From assembly GCF_029910095.1 (NCBI RefSeq), contig NZ_CP094526.1:558001-622000 (forward strand): a DNA stretch of 64,000 nucleotides. The letters run 5' to 3'. Under the pieces are notes generated by a model that was given only the letters and a program-made list of their open reading frames with translations, did not search any database and was not told the DNA's origin. Made by a program: the position numbers and the translations under genes. Numbering within the stretch: the first letter of the stretch is position 1; each line of letters begins with the position of its first letter. The stretch comes from Bradyrhizobium sp. ISRA464 (GTDB taxonomy: Bacteria; Pseudomonadota; Alphaproteobacteria; Rhizobiales; Xanthobacteraceae). Shown here one piece after another: positions 43,603 to 52,886 of the stretch.

Positions 43603-45378
43603 CTAGCGGTGGAAGCCGTTGGCGCGCGAATAGGTGGCGCGGGTTTCCTGGGCCGGACGCGGGGCAAGGCTCGCGCGGCTTTCGCTGGCGAGCGGGGTTG
43701 CGGGCTTCAGATCCTCAAGGAAGATCGGCTTGGCGAAGTAATAGCCCTGCGCATAGCGGATCCGCGTCGCCGCCTGCAGATAGGTGAGCTCCTCGTAGGA
43801 TTCGATGCCCTCGGCGATCACGGTCATGCCGAGCGCCTCGCTCAGCGATTCGATTGCGCGCAGGATGCCCTGGCTGCGCGGCCGCTTATGGATGTCGGTG
43901 ATGAAGGAGCGGTCGATCTTGATCTCGTCGGCGGTGATGTCGGCAAGCGCCGACAGTGACGAGTAGCCGATGCCGAAATCGTCGATCGAGATGCCGACGC
44001 CGATCTTGCGCAGGATCGGCAGGATCTGGTCCTGGAAATGCGATCGGGTGACGAACGCATCTTCGGTCACCTCGATCATGAAGCGCTTCGGAAAGCCGGT
44101 TTCCTCGAGCGCGCGGGCGAACGAGCGCATGAATTCGGGATTGGTGGCCTGCTTGGCGGCGACGTTGATGCTGATCGTCGTGGTCGGACCGAATGTGTCG
44201 TTGATCAGGTCGATCGACTTGACGATCTCCGCCAGCACCAGAAGCGTCAGATCGTCGATCAGCCCGAGCTCGACGGCGAGGTTGATGAAGGTGCCGGGCG
44301 CCTGGATCACGCCCTCATCGTCGCGCAGCCGCACCAGCGCCTCGATGCCCTTGATCTCCTGGGTGCGGATATCGACCTTGGCCTGAAACGCGCAGCAGAA
44401 GCGCTTGTCCAGGATCGCCAGCCGCAGCGACTGCTCGATCTTCATCCGCGCCAGCGCCTCTCGCTCCATGCTGGTGTCGAAGAACGCGGTCGAGCCCTTG
44501 CCGTTGTTCTTGACGCGGTACATCGCGATGTCGGCGTTCTGCCGCAGGGCCTCGTAGCTCCTGCCATGCATGGGATAAAGGCTGACGCCGATCGAGGTCG
44601 AGGCGAAGATCTCGGATTGATCAATGAAGAACGGCGCCTTCAGCCGCTCCTGCATGGTGCGGATGAACTCCGCGACCTCCTGGCCGCCGCTGATCGGGTT
44701 GAGCAGCAGCAGGAATTCGTCGCCGGAGATGCGCGACAGGATGTCGGTCTCGCGCAAGGCGAGTCCGAGCCGCTTGGACAGCTCGATCAGCAGCGCATCG
44801 CCGATCGCATGCCCGTAATAGTCGTTGATATGCTTGAAATTGTCGACGTCGAGGAAGGCGAGCGCGAACTGGCCCTGTGATCCGTCGCCCCGGATCAGGC
44901 TGTTGACCCGATGCTCGATCACCCGTCGCGTCGGCAGGCCGGTCAGCTCGTCGTAATACGCCGAGCGGAACAGCTGGTCTTCGAATGCCTTCTGCTCGCT
45001 GATGTCGGTCGAGCTCGAGATCAGGAGGTTGCGTCCGGCGATCTGCACCAGCCGGTGCGAGGTGAGAAACACGTGTTTGGAGGCGCCGCAGCTGAGCGTC
45101 TCCTCGAGCACCACCGCCCGGCCGCTGCGCAGCTTGTCGAGAGAGGCTTCATGGCGGCCGTCCCCCGACGACGGTCGGTCGGCGTTGGCGGCGAGCTGCA
45201 ATTGCGCCGCGGCGGCTTCGTTCACGATGATGAATTCGCCGTGCTCGTCCTGGACTGTCACGCCCGCAGGCAGCAGGCGGAGAAGGTGGCGCAAGATGTG
45301 CAATTCATTGCTGGAAATGTTTTCATTGCCGGTCGCAGACAAACCGGGCTGAAAGTCGTGTTTGGTGAAATTATGCAT
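43603..45378 (-). CDS. PAS-GGDEF-EAL cyclic di-GMP protein
   Basis: A 591-residue cytoplasmic protein starting MHNFTKHDFQPGL at 45378; a longer frame to 45513 is unlikely. It has a PAS-like N-terminal region (GVTVQDEHGEFIIVNEAAAAQL), a GGDEF domain with a variant signature ILSRISGDEFLLLL (SGDEF in place of GGDEF), and an EAL domain with IEALVRLR and IDDFGIGYSSLSAL. The SGDEF variant may be weak or inactive, so the net activity could be phosphodiesterase; this cannot be decided from sequence. It lies on the same strand as the large GGDEF-EAL protein. Confidence 0.9.
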   Translation of the reverse strand: MHNFTKHDFQPGLSATGNENISSNELHILRHLLRLLPAGVTVQDEHGEFIIVNEAAAAQLQLAANADRPSSGDGRHEASLDKLRSGRAVVLEETLSCGASKHVFLTSHRLVQIAGRNLLISSSTDISEQKAFEDQLFRSAYYDELTGLPTRRVIEHRVNSLIRGDGSQGQFALAFLDVDNFKHINDYYGHAIGDALLIELSKRLGLALRETDILSRISGDEFLLLLNPISGGQEVAEFIRTMQERLKAPFFIDQSEIFASTSIGVSLYPMHGRSYEALRQNADIAMYRVKNNGKGSTAFFDTSMEREALARMKIEQSLRLAILDKRFCCAFQAKVDIRTQEIKGIEALVRLRDDEGVIQAPGTFINLAVELGLIDDLTLLVLAEIVKSIDLINDTFGPTTTISINVAAKQATNPEFMRSFARALEETGFPKRFMIEVTEDAFVTRSHFQDQILPILRKIGVGISIDDFGIGYSSLSALADITADEIKIDRSFITDIHKRPRSQGILRAIESLSEALGMTVIAEGIESYEELTYLQAATRIRYAQGYYFAKPIFLEDLKPATPLASESRASLAPRPAQETRATYSRANGFHR

Positions 45379-45588
45379 GGGCCGAGCTTGGCAAAGTCCC
45401 TTGTAGTTTTGGTTAAGCGGAACTGTGAAAAGCCGTGACAAAATGAGCCCACGACGGCTTTCGCAAGCGGTCGCGGCGATCGTCATTAACAGAGTATCAA
45501 TGCTAGGCAGCACCGCTTGCGAAAGTGATTGTGGCTCGCGCGGTTGCTGCTCGCATGCGAAACGCGGCGTCGTCGCGCGGTTGTCGCG

Positions 45589-46551
45589 TCAGCTGCTGGG
45601 AAGCCGGCACTGCATGGTGCAGTGGACGCCGGTCTTCAGATAACTGATCTCGGTCTTGCCGTCGAACGGACGCAGCGCCGATTTCAGGAGTCTTGTGCCG
45701 AAGCCGGCTTCGCCGACGGTCTCGACCGCGGGTCCTTCGGTTTCGTCCCAGATCACGTTGAGACGGTCGTCGTCCACCGTCCATGACACCTGCAGGAACC
45801 CGCGTGGCGACGAGAAGGCGCCGTACTTGCCGGCGTTGGTGGCGAGTTCATGGAAGATCAGCGCCAGCGACACCGCGAGCTTGGCGGGCAGGAACAGCTG
45901 CTCGCCATTGAGGTTGAACCGCACATGGCCGTAGGGCCCGAGCTCCGAGCGCAGCAAATCCTTGATGTCGCAGCCGTAGCCGTCGACCCGCGCGATCAGA
46001 TCGTCGGTCGCCGAGAGCGCGCGGATGCGGTGGTCGATGCGCTCCCAGACCTCGGGCCGGTCCTGCAGCGCCTGGTGCAGCACGGCATGAATGGTCGAGG
46101 ACTTGTTCTTCAGCCGATGCTGCAGCTCCTCGACCACCAGCTTGCGGTATTGCTCCTCCTCGATCAGCCTCTTGGAGACCTCGCGCTGCTGCATGACCAG
46201 GGAGCGATAGTGTTCCACGCCCCAGATCGCGATGCCGCACACCGCCCAGAAGATCATCAGAAGCGCAAAGCGCGCGGGATCGACGGCCGCGCTGTTGAAA
46301 TTGAGGACGACGCCGAGCAGCCCGCTCGCCAGCGCCGTCGCGATTCCCACCCTGAACCCGCCAAAGGCGGTCGCGAAGAACACGGCCGGAAAATACGGCG
46401 TAAAAAACACATCCGGCCTGATCTGGGCCAGCCCGTAGCGGGCGGCCGTCGCCAGAACGAGACAGAGCAGCGCAAAGGCGATCGCAACCGGCTGCGAGGG
46501 CTGGGAATTGCCCTGCCAACCTTGCCTGAACTCGTCGATCCATTTCGTCAT
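45589..46551 (-). CDS. HWE-family membrane histidine kinase
   Basis: A 320-residue kinase starting MTKWIDEF at 46551. About four membrane helices occupy residues 20-118 (DUF4118-like, with FFTPYFPAVFFATAFGGFRVGIATALASG). The kinase part has the HWE signature: VVEELQHRLKNKSSTIHAVLHQAL (phospho-acceptor His in ELQHRLKN), DLIARVDG, and FHELATNAGKYGAFS (N box) with FGTRLLKSA (G box). HWE kinases are frequent in Rhizobiales. No response regulator is adjacent, so its partner is elsewhere. It neighbours two cyclic di-GMP genes and may share a signal with them. Confidence 0.9.
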   Translation of the reverse strand: MTKWIDEFRQGWQGNSQPSQPVAIAFALLCLVLATAARYGLAQIRPDVFFTPYFPAVFFATAFGGFRVGIATALASGLLGVVLNFNSAAVDPARFALLMIFWAVCGIAIWGVEHYRSLVMQQREVSKRLIEEEQYRKLVVEELQHRLKNKSSTIHAVLHQALQDRPEVWERIDHRIRALSATDDLIARVDGYGCDIKDLLRSELGPYGHVRFNLNGEQLFLPAKLAVSLALIFHELATNAGKYGAFSSPRGFLQVSWTVDDDRLNVIWDETEGPAVETVGEAGFGTRLLKSALRPFDGKTEISYLKTGVHCTMQCRLPSS

Positions 46552-46800
46552 GTGTCGTTTCACTTCACGTGATTACACGACCCAAAATAAGGCCGTTGCG
46601 ACCGAAAAACCGCAGTTGTGTCCTTCCGGCCACAGGCGGACCTCGTGCAGTGTTGACGCCAGCGCGCGCTTGCGTTGGCCCCGGGGGGCGCAGGGACAAT
46701 CGACGCCATCGAGCGCGGACGGCGCCGTCACGAGCGAAGCGAAACAGCGTAGCAATGAATCGCTGCATCGCCGTGCGATGACGAGGGGAGGAACACGGCA

Positions 46801-47064
46801 ATGGTCGACATCGCAGGCACCCCCCGACCGCTGCCGCGCGTGAACGCCAGGCTCGAACGGAAGCTGCAACGTTTCGCTGCCGTGATCGTGGTCGCTACCC
46901 TGTCCGGTGTCGCCGTCGGCCTGACCCGCAGCGGCAGCGGAGCTGCGTCGCTGATGGCCGGCGCCACCTACGGCTTCCTGCTCGGCTTCCTCATTGGGGC
47001 GGTCGAGCTGTTCGTGCTCGAGGATTGGGACTGGCTCAACCGCGGGCTTAATAGCTCTATATGA
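46801..47064 (+). CDS. Small two-helix membrane protein, possibly truncated
   Basis: Eighty-seven residues with GAGG upstream of the ATG. Two hydrophobic helices (about 26-44 and 50-70, GFLLGFLIGAVELFVLE) are followed by WDWLNRGLNSSI and a stop. The helical pair resembles the N-terminal membrane part of rhizobial adenylate cyclases and related enzymes, where the chain goes on, so this may be a cut-off remnant. No catalytic domain follows. Confidence 0.45.
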   Translation: MVDIAGTPRPLPRVNARLERKLQRFAAVIVVATLSGVAVGLTRSGSGAASLMAGATYGFLLGFLIGAVELFVLEDWDWLNRGLNSSI

Positions 47065-47108
47065 AGTTCGGGCTCGCGGAACGACGGCGGGGCCGCAAGC
47101 CCGGCAGA

Positions 47109-48017
47109 TCATGTGACAAACCGTAACCAGGTCGAGAAGGCTTCGATGCTGGGCTGCTCGGGATGATGGGCGACGTGAACAGCGTAATAGCCGTAGCCCG
47201 GCAGCGACAGATCGTGAGCCTTGACGAGAACTCCACTCTTGAGCTCGCGTCCAACGACAACGTCGCTAAAGATCGCGATTCCTTCACCCGCGGCCACAGC
47301 ATCAATTGCGTGCAGTTCTTCCCTGAAACTCAAGTGCCACGCCTTGTTGGTCTCTTGAATAGCAGGATCAATTGATCGCGCGGTCGCGAGCCAGCGGGAC
47401 CACGTCGGCGCATCACGGTCGCGATTCATCCAGTCGAAGTGGATTAATGGATAGTGCAGAAGATCGGCGGCGCGTTCGATTCGTCGTCCTCCCCTCGCCA
47501 ACAATGCGGGACTGCACACTGGAAAAAACGAGTCGCGAAAGATCTCCTTGCCGCTCAGATCAAGCGGCATGTGCCGCGCGTAGCGAATTGCGATGTCGGC
47601 TTCTCCAGTGCGCAAATCGAGCACCGCGTCGGTCCCGATGATCTCCAATGGAATCTTCGGATGGGCCTCGCGCCACTTTGGCAGTCGCGGCACCAGCCAT
47701 CGGCTGGCAAAGGCATTTGGACTCGTCACTCGCAACCGGCCGTGACTGACGCGCGGGGACGCAGAGGCGATCGCGCTGGCGAATGTATCGAAACCGCTCC
47801 TGATCACCGGAAACAGTCGTTCGCCGGCACTTGTCAGTTCAAGGGGACGCGGGCGACGACGAAAAAGCGGCTGACCACAAATATCCTCAAGGATCCGGAT
47901 CTGGTGGCTGATCGCGGTCGGCGTCACGCCGAGTTCGTTGGCCGCCTCGCGGAAGCTCATATGCCTCGCGGCAGCCTCGAAGGCGCGAAGAGAACCCAAT
48001 GGCGGAAGCTTTCGCAT
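47109..48017 (-). CDS. LysR-family regulator (GcvA-like)
   Basis: A 302-residue regulator from the ATG at 48017 (MRKLPPLGSLRAFEAAARHMS). The helix-turn-helix is SFREAANELGVTPTAISHQIRILEDICG, and the effector domain continues to the end. The GcvA-type pattern FEAAARHMSFREAANEL is clear. It is divergent from the BBE-type flavoprotein gene at 48142, with a 124-base shared promoter region, so it is likely to control that gene. Confidence 0.92.
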   Translation of the reverse strand: MRKLPPLGSLRAFEAAARHMSFREAANELGVTPTAISHQIRILEDICGQPLFRRRPRPLELTSAGERLFPVIRSGFDTFASAIASASPRVSHGRLRVTSPNAFASRWLVPRLPKWREAHPKIPLEIIGTDAVLDLRTGEADIAIRYARHMPLDLSGKEIFRDSFFPVCSPALLARGGRRIERAADLLHYPLIHFDWMNRDRDAPTWSRWLATARSIDPAIQETNKAWHLSFREELHAIDAVAAGEGIAIFSDVVVGRELKSGVLVKAHDLSLPGYGYYAVHVAHHPEQPSIEAFSTWLRFVT

Positions 48018-48141
48018 TGCGCAAGCGTAGGTGAATTCCACTCATGTGGCGACTGAGAAATTCGATTTTGCCGGTGATTAAGCGCCGTGAGACGCTTCGG
48101 ACCGTCAACGCCGCGTTGCAGCGGCGGATCGGGAGGCCGCC

Positions 48142-49548
48142 ATGGACGCAACCAGGCTCACGGAGAGACGCAACGGTCAAGCTTCTGACGTCGCCATTCT
48201 GAGGCGGGCGGTCCGTGGCGAAGTCGTCGTACCGGGCGATGTAGCCTACGATCAGGCCCGAAAAGTCTGGAACGGCATGGTCGACCGGCACCCGGCCGCG
48301 GTCGTCTATTGCGCCGGCTCCGACGACGTCATTGCGGCCGTCGATTTCGCGCGGTCGCAATCCTTGGCGGTTGCCGTGCGCGCCGGCGGCCACAACATCG
48401 GCGGCGCTTCGGTGTGCGACGATGGGCTCGTCATCGATCTCTCGCGCATGAAGCAAATCGAGGTCGATCCAATCAGACGGACGGCGCGAGCGCAGGCGGG
48501 TCTGAATCTCGGCGAGTTTGATGCCGCAACACAGGCGCACGGCCTCGCGACCACGATGGGAGTTAACGCCGACACTGGGATCGCCGGACTGACGCTGGGC
48601 GGCGGCTTCGGCAAGCTCGGCCGCAAACATGGCCTCTCTTGCGACAACCTCATTTCAGCCGAGATCGTGACGGCGGACGGCCGATTGTTGCGGGCAAGCG
48701 CTACCGAACATCCGGACTTGTTCTGGGCCATCCGCGGGGGCGGCGGTAATTTCGGCATTGTCACGAACTTTGAGTACCGGTTGTTTCCGGTCGGTCCAAT
48801 CTTGTTGGCTGGCTCGGTCTTGTACCCGCACGATCGCGCACGCGATGCGATGCGCTTCTATCATGCGTTTGCGAAGGCCGCTCCGGACGAGCTGAGCCTG
48901 GATGCGGCGCTGGCGACCACGCCCTCAGGCGAGCGGGTCTTTAGTGTTTCGGCCTGCTATGTCGGTCCGATCGATGAAGGCGAGCGGGTCGTCAGGCCGC
49001 TGCGCGGATACGGAGCACCAATTCAGGATGAGATCGCACCGCGTCCCTACGTGGAAATCCAGGCCGCCGGAGATCCTGTTTTTCCGCGCGGCCGTCGGTA
49101 CTACTGGAAGGCACAGTTCCTGCGCGAACTGTCCGACGCTGCGATCGATACGCTCTTGGCGTCGTATGCGACAGCCACGGCGGAATCGCTGCTTGTGTTG
49201 CAGCATGTCGGCGGCGCGATCGCGCGCATACCGGCCAACGCCACGCCCTATGCCAACCGTGATGCGCTGTACGATTGCTTCCCCATTTCCATCTGGGACG
49301 ATCCGGCAGAGGATACGGCCCGCATCCGCTGGGCGCGCGAGTTGTGGGACGCCATGCGGCCGTTCTCGACTGGCGGCGTCTATGCCAACAATCTCGGCGA
49401 GGAAGGAACCGAGCGCATTGCAGCGGCCTACGGCGAGAATCTTGCGCGACTGGTTGCGCTCAAGAACAAGTATGATCCGACCAATTTCTTCCGGTTGAAC
49501 CAGAACATCAAACCGACAGCAGGAACGACGCGCGGACGTGCCGATTGA
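48142..49548 (+). CDS. BBE-type FAD-linked oxidoreductase
   Basis: A 468-residue flavoprotein of the berberine-bridge group. The FAD domain has AVAVRAGGHNIGGASVCDDGLVIDLSRM, with the His expected to link FAD, and GKLGRKHGLSCDNL, with a Cys that may form the second bond. A BBE C-terminal block (YDPTNFFRLNQNI) is complete. The substrate cannot be told. It lies divergent from a LysR regulator. Confidence 0.9.
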   Translation: MDATRLTERRNGQASDVAILRRAVRGEVVVPGDVAYDQARKVWNGMVDRHPAAVVYCAGSDDVIAAVDFARSQSLAVAVRAGGHNIGGASVCDDGLVIDLSRMKQIEVDPIRRTARAQAGLNLGEFDAATQAHGLATTMGVNADTGIAGLTLGGGFGKLGRKHGLSCDNLISAEIVTADGRLLRASATEHPDLFWAIRGGGGNFGIVTNFEYRLFPVGPILLAGSVLYPHDRARDAMRFYHAFAKAAPDELSLDAALATTPSGERVFSVSACYVGPIDEGERVVRPLRGYGAPIQDEIAPRPYVEIQAAGDPVFPRGRRYYWKAQFLRELSDAAIDTLLASYATATAESLLVLQHVGGAIARIPANATPYANRDALYDCFPISIWDDPAEDTARIRWARELWDAMRPFSTGGVYANNLGEEGTERIAAAYGENLARLVALKNKYDPTNFFRLNQNIKPTAGTTRGRAD

Positions 49549-49600
49549 TCCTGGCAGATCGAACCCGGCGTTGAGCGAACGCGCTTTCTCTGGCCCGCTC

Positions 49601-49700
49601 GGGGTCAAAAGCCGCCGATCGCGGCCGGGCCCGGCGATGTCCGCTTCATCCTCGAAAGGCGGCGGAGGGGCCGGCATGAACGCGTGTCGGCCTTGGGCCA
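49601..49700 (+). repeat. Dispersed ~100-bp repeat, copy A
   Basis: The copy begins GGGGTCAAAAGCCGCCGAT and ends GTCGGCCTTGGGCCA. Four relatives are at 51036-51134, 51770-51868, 55619-55707 and 58851-58920. The sequence has no coding frame of note. The rest of the gap 49549-49868 holds nothing else recognised. Confidence 0.75.
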
Positions 49701-49868
49701 ATTCCGGAAGTGAATAACCAAATTTTCCGCCTCCGTCAGGAAGCGGCCGACTATCCGGCGACGCGGCCGTGGCGGCGTGATTCGCTCATTCCTGTGCTGC
49801 TTCGAGCTTCCTCGTGTCTACCGTGAGCTTCGGCCGGCCTGCGCAGGCGCCGACGGGCGCTCGTTGCA

Positions 49869-50684
49869 TTATGCGGCGAGTTCCTCAGCACGCGCTGCGA
49901 ACTGCTCATAGGCTTCTTGAAGGGGATCACGCACGTCAATGAAGTACGACGCTCCGATCCCGAGCAAAGCGCGCAAGTGCGCTGGCCCTGTACCCAGGTT
50001 CGGCGCGACCAGTGGAATCGTCGAACAAGGATCATTCGGGTAGAGGCGCTTGTACTCGGAAAAGTTGTCGAACAGCTCAAGACCGTTCCCACCGAAGGTC
50101 TCGGCGGGAGCCCCCTCGGCCCAGACTACTTCATGTGTGTTGAGCACAATCTGGAAGTACTCGATGGTCTCCATGTCCGGCGGCAAGGCCGGCGCGATGG
50201 AAGTTTCGTTTACGAGATCCCTCACCGGCATAAGGAAGCCGTCGATAAAGAGTGCGTGTAGGGGCGAGAGATAAAGGTCGGTGTGAGGTGTCTTATCGTC
50301 GATGGCGAAGCGCGACACGCGGATCGGCATGACGCGCTTATTCCAAGAAGCCCCATTCCGTCTAAAGGTGTGTCGCCCGATCCATCTTATCGGCAAATCC
50401 TCGCCGCGCATCGTTTTGACGAGATCGCCAATTCCAAGGTCCTCAATCTGTGCCTCGCCACGCGAAGTCAGGACCCGCGTGCCTTTGAGGAAGCAGTGAC
50501 CGCGACCGCCGCCGTGCCCGCCGCCGTAACCGCCACCGTTACCGGGTGTGGCCTGAGAGCTCGGCGGCAGGGCTATCGATGCGAGAGCTGCGATACTAGC
50601 CAATTTGCCAGCAAACGCGACCGATGCACGCATGAAGTGGCGGCGTGCGGGGTTAAGTGTGTGTTGGTTATTGGAAGCAGGCAT
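49869..50684 (-). CDS. Tat-exported Hint-domain protein
   Basis: A 271-residue protein from the ATG at 50684 with AGGAGG 6 bases upstream. A twin-Arg-like signal (ARRHFMRASVAFAGKLASIAALASIALP) precedes a Gly-rich linker (GGGYGGGHGGGRGH). The Hint_2 domain then begins HCFLKGTRVLTSRGEAQIEDLGIGDLVKTM; its first Cys would be the nucleophile, and LSPLHALFIDG carries a conserved His. Hint domains self-cleave or process partners; what this one processes is unknown. The C-terminus extends past the domain. Confidence 0.85.
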   Translation of the reverse strand: MPASNNQHTLNPARRHFMRASVAFAGKLASIAALASIALPPSSQATPGNGGGYGGGHGGGRGHCFLKGTRVLTSRGEAQIEDLGIGDLVKTMRGEDLPIRWIGRHTFRRNGASWNKRVMPIRVSRFAIDDKTPHTDLYLSPLHALFIDGFLMPVRDLVNETSIAPALPPDMETIEYFQIVLNTHEVVWAEGAPAETFGGNGLELFDNFSEYKRLYPNDPCSTIPLVAPNLGTGPAHLRALLGIGASYFIDVRDPLQEAYEQFAARAEELAA

Positions 50685-50963
50685 GGCAGCCTCCTGCATG
50701 ATTACACTTCGGCATTTTAGCTTCATCCAAGCCGGCCGTTTCGGTCAATTGGGTTGACGCGAGTTCACCTTGTTCTTGCGAAGTACCTCTTCGGAGGGAC
50801 GCGGAGCAATGCGGCCAGCATACAACCGCCCACAGACCTGAACGCCTGAGGCTTCTGATGCGCACGGTAAAGACGTATGCATGCGGCACCGCCTTGCAGG
50901 CGAAGGTGAAGGCCTCCTAGCGCGTGATGAGATTAGGTTGAGCTGGAGCGGCAACGGAGGTTC

Positions 50964-50986
50964 ACCTCTCCCCGTCGGGGAGAGGT
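50964..50986. repeat. Perfect palindrome in the gap between the Hint and lipocalin-like genes
   Basis: ACCTCTCCCC, a short spacer, then its reverse complement form a strong hairpin. It is typical of interspersed palindromes in this genus. It sits about 170 bases past the lipocalin-like stop on its transcribed strand and could terminate that gene. Nothing else is seen at 50685-51035. Confidence 0.6.
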
Positions 50987-51035
50987 CAAGCGAATACGCG
51001 GCCGGACCGTATCGATCCAAACTCATCTTGCTCTA

Positions 51036-51134
51036 GGGTCAAAAGCCGTCGATTGCGGCTAAGCCGGGCGATGTCCGCTTTGCCCTCGAAGGGCGATGGA
51101 GAGGCCGGCATGAACGCATGTCGGCCTTGGGCCA
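51036..51134 (+). repeat. Dispersed ~100-bp repeat, copy B
   Basis: The copy begins GGGTCAAAAGCCGTCGAT and ends GTCGGCCTTGGGCCA. It is the closest to copy A in layout. No insertion element adjoins this copy. Confidence 0.75.
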
Positions 51135-51157
51135 ACAGCTGACCTGACCGACTCAAA

Positions 51158-51667
51158 CTAATTCGCTCGCTTCCAAATCACATCGACGACATCTCCGGTC
51201 GGAGGACGAACTGTCAGCGTCAGTTGGTCCCCTGTTATCGACACAAAGCGCCTCTGATCTGTGCCATTCCAGTTCGGAAAGGAACTGCCTTCGACGTGAA
51301 TGGCGATGCTGCTATCCGCCTCGTTTGTCGAATACGTTCCGAAGTAGGTTATCGTGCCATCCGCCGTTTCTTTGTTTTCCTGAGGCGTGCCCTGCCACAA
51401 CGCATTGCTCGCGTATTTGGCGCGATCTGATCGCATCACCGTAATGATGTATCGACCGCCGGCATCAAAGAAGGCGATACCCTTCGGGTTGTCACCATAG
51501 CGTTCAACCTTGGTGCCGTCACTTCTCCTCTGCTCCCACGAGAGCAGCGTCCAAGTACCAACCAGTTGGTCTTTAAGCGATTGTTTCTGGCCGAGCGCGT
51601 CGAATGTCATGATGGACGATCCAAAAATCGCGACAGTGCATGCGGCAAAGATCACTCGCAATCTCAT
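51158..51667 (-). CDS. Lipocalin-like exported protein
   Basis: A 169-residue protein starting at the ATG at 51667 after GGGAGAGG. A signal peptide (MRLRVIFAACTVAIFGSSIMTFDALG) leads to a lipocalin-like domain of the Lipocalin_5 type: LKDQLVGTWTLLSWEQRRSDGTKVERYGDNPKGIAFFDAGGRYIITVMRSDR, then ending GDQLTLTVRPPTGDVVDVIWKRAN. Such proteins bind small hydrophobic ligands or are of unknown role. A frame to 51973 upstream runs through a repeat and the IS end and is not part of the gene. Confidence 0.85.
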   Translation of the reverse strand: MRLRVIFAACTVAIFGSSIMTFDALGQKQSLKDQLVGTWTLLSWEQRRSDGTKVERYGDNPKGIAFFDAGGRYIITVMRSDRAKYASNALWQGTPQENKETADGTITYFGTYSTNEADSSIAIHVEGSSFPNWNGTDQRRFVSITGDQLTLTVRPPTGDVVDVIWKRAN

Positions 51668-51769
51668 TGGCCTCTCCCAAAGAGAAGACTGCATGGCGCT
51701 GATCCGGCAATACCGCACGTACCACGCCGGTAAGAAACGAGTAAGACTTGCATCGGCATGCCCGCCTCG

Positions 51770-51868
51770 GATCAAAAAGCCGCCGATCGCGGCCGAGCCC
51801 GGCAATGTCCACTTCACCCTCGAAGCGCGACGTGGAGGCAGACATGGATGCATGTCGGCCTTGGGCCA
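51770..51868 (+). repeat. Dispersed ~100-bp repeat, copy C, adjoining the first IS91-family element
   Basis: The copy begins ATCAAAAAGCCGCCGAT and ends CTTGGGCCA. The IS91-family element starts at or within the last few bases of this copy, at a CTTG, a known IS91 target tetranucleotide. Confidence 0.7.
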
Positions 51869-51993
51869 TAGGACTAAACCGCTCGCGCGGTAGGGCGCTG
51901 GGGCTGGCGACGCAGCCAAGACGATAGCGCGACGGGGCGTCCTGTTTTGAGATGAGGGGTTCGCAACCTTCACTCAAAACAGGAGCATCCCCA

Positions 51994-52872
51994 ATGACCA
52001 AGCAGGCCATCAGTCCGTTGCGCCAGCGCATGATCGAAGACATGGCGATCCGCAAGTTCGCGCCCAAGACCCAACACGACTACGTGCAAAGGGTCAAGGA
52101 CTTCGCGGTATTCCTCGGCCGCTCGCCCGACCTGGCCCAGTCGGAGGACGTGCGCGGCTTTCGGCTGCATCTGGCGTCGAACGGCGCCGGCGCGCCAAAG
52201 ATCAACGCCACCGTCTCGGCGCTGCGGTTCTTCTTCAATGTGACGCTCGATCGGCCCGAGCTTGCCAAGCACCTGTCGTTCATGCACGAGCCACGCAAGG
52301 TTCCGGTTGTTCTCAGCCCGGAAGAGGTTGCGCGCTTTCTGGAGGCGGCGCCGAGCATCAAATACAAGGCGGCGCTCAGTGTCGCTTACGGTGCAGGGTT
52401 GCGTGTCTCTGAGGTCGTCGCGTTGAAGGTATCCGACATCGATTCCGAACGCATGATGCTGCGCGTCGAGCAGGGCAAAGGCCGCAAGGATCGCCACGCG
52501 ATGCTTTCCCCTGTGCTGCTCGAACTTCTGCGCGATTGGTACCGCATTTCCCGCCCGCAGGGCTGGCTGTTTCCGGGACTGAAGCCGGCCAGCCCGATGA
52601 CGACGCGCCAGCTCACGCGCGCCTGCCACGCGGCGGCCCACATGGCCGAGATCGCCAAGCGGGTGACGCCGCACACCCTGCGCCACAGCTTCGCGACCCA
52701 CCTGCTCGAGCAGAACATTGATATTCGGGTGATCCAGGTCCTGTTGGGCCACGCCAAGCTCGAGACCACGGCGCTCTATACCCGCGTCGCCACCAACACC
52801 ATCCGCGAGGTCATGAGCCCGCTGGATCACCTCACCCCGCTCCGCGCCAAGCGAGACGAGCCGCCTGCCTGA
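51994..52872 (+). CDS. Tyrosine recombinase of the IS91-family element (copy 1)
   Basis: A 292-residue integrase from MTKQAISPLRQRMIEDM at 51994 after AGGAG. It has the catalytic Arg in AGLRVSEVVALK, the HxxR box HTLRHSFATHLLEQ, the later His in LLGHAKLETTALYTRV and its Tyr. The core-binding domain (YVQRVKDFAVFLGRSPDLA) is complete. It accompanies the HUH transposase, as in many IS91-like elements of Proteobacteria. Its start lies inside the shared element. Confidence 0.9.
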   Translation: MTKQAISPLRQRMIEDMAIRKFAPKTQHDYVQRVKDFAVFLGRSPDLAQSEDVRGFRLHLASNGAGAPKINATVSALRFFFNVTLDRPELAKHLSFMHEPRKVPVVLSPEEVARFLEAAPSIKYKAALSVAYGAGLRVSEVVALKVSDIDSERMMLRVEQGKGRKDRHAMLSPVLLELLRDWYRISRPQGWLFPGLKPASPMTTRQLTRACHAAAHMAEIAKRVTPHTLRHSFATHLLEQNIDIRVIQVLLGHAKLETTALYTRVATNTIREVMSPLDHLTPLRAKRDEPPA

Positions 52873-52886
52873 CGCGCAGGCCGCGC

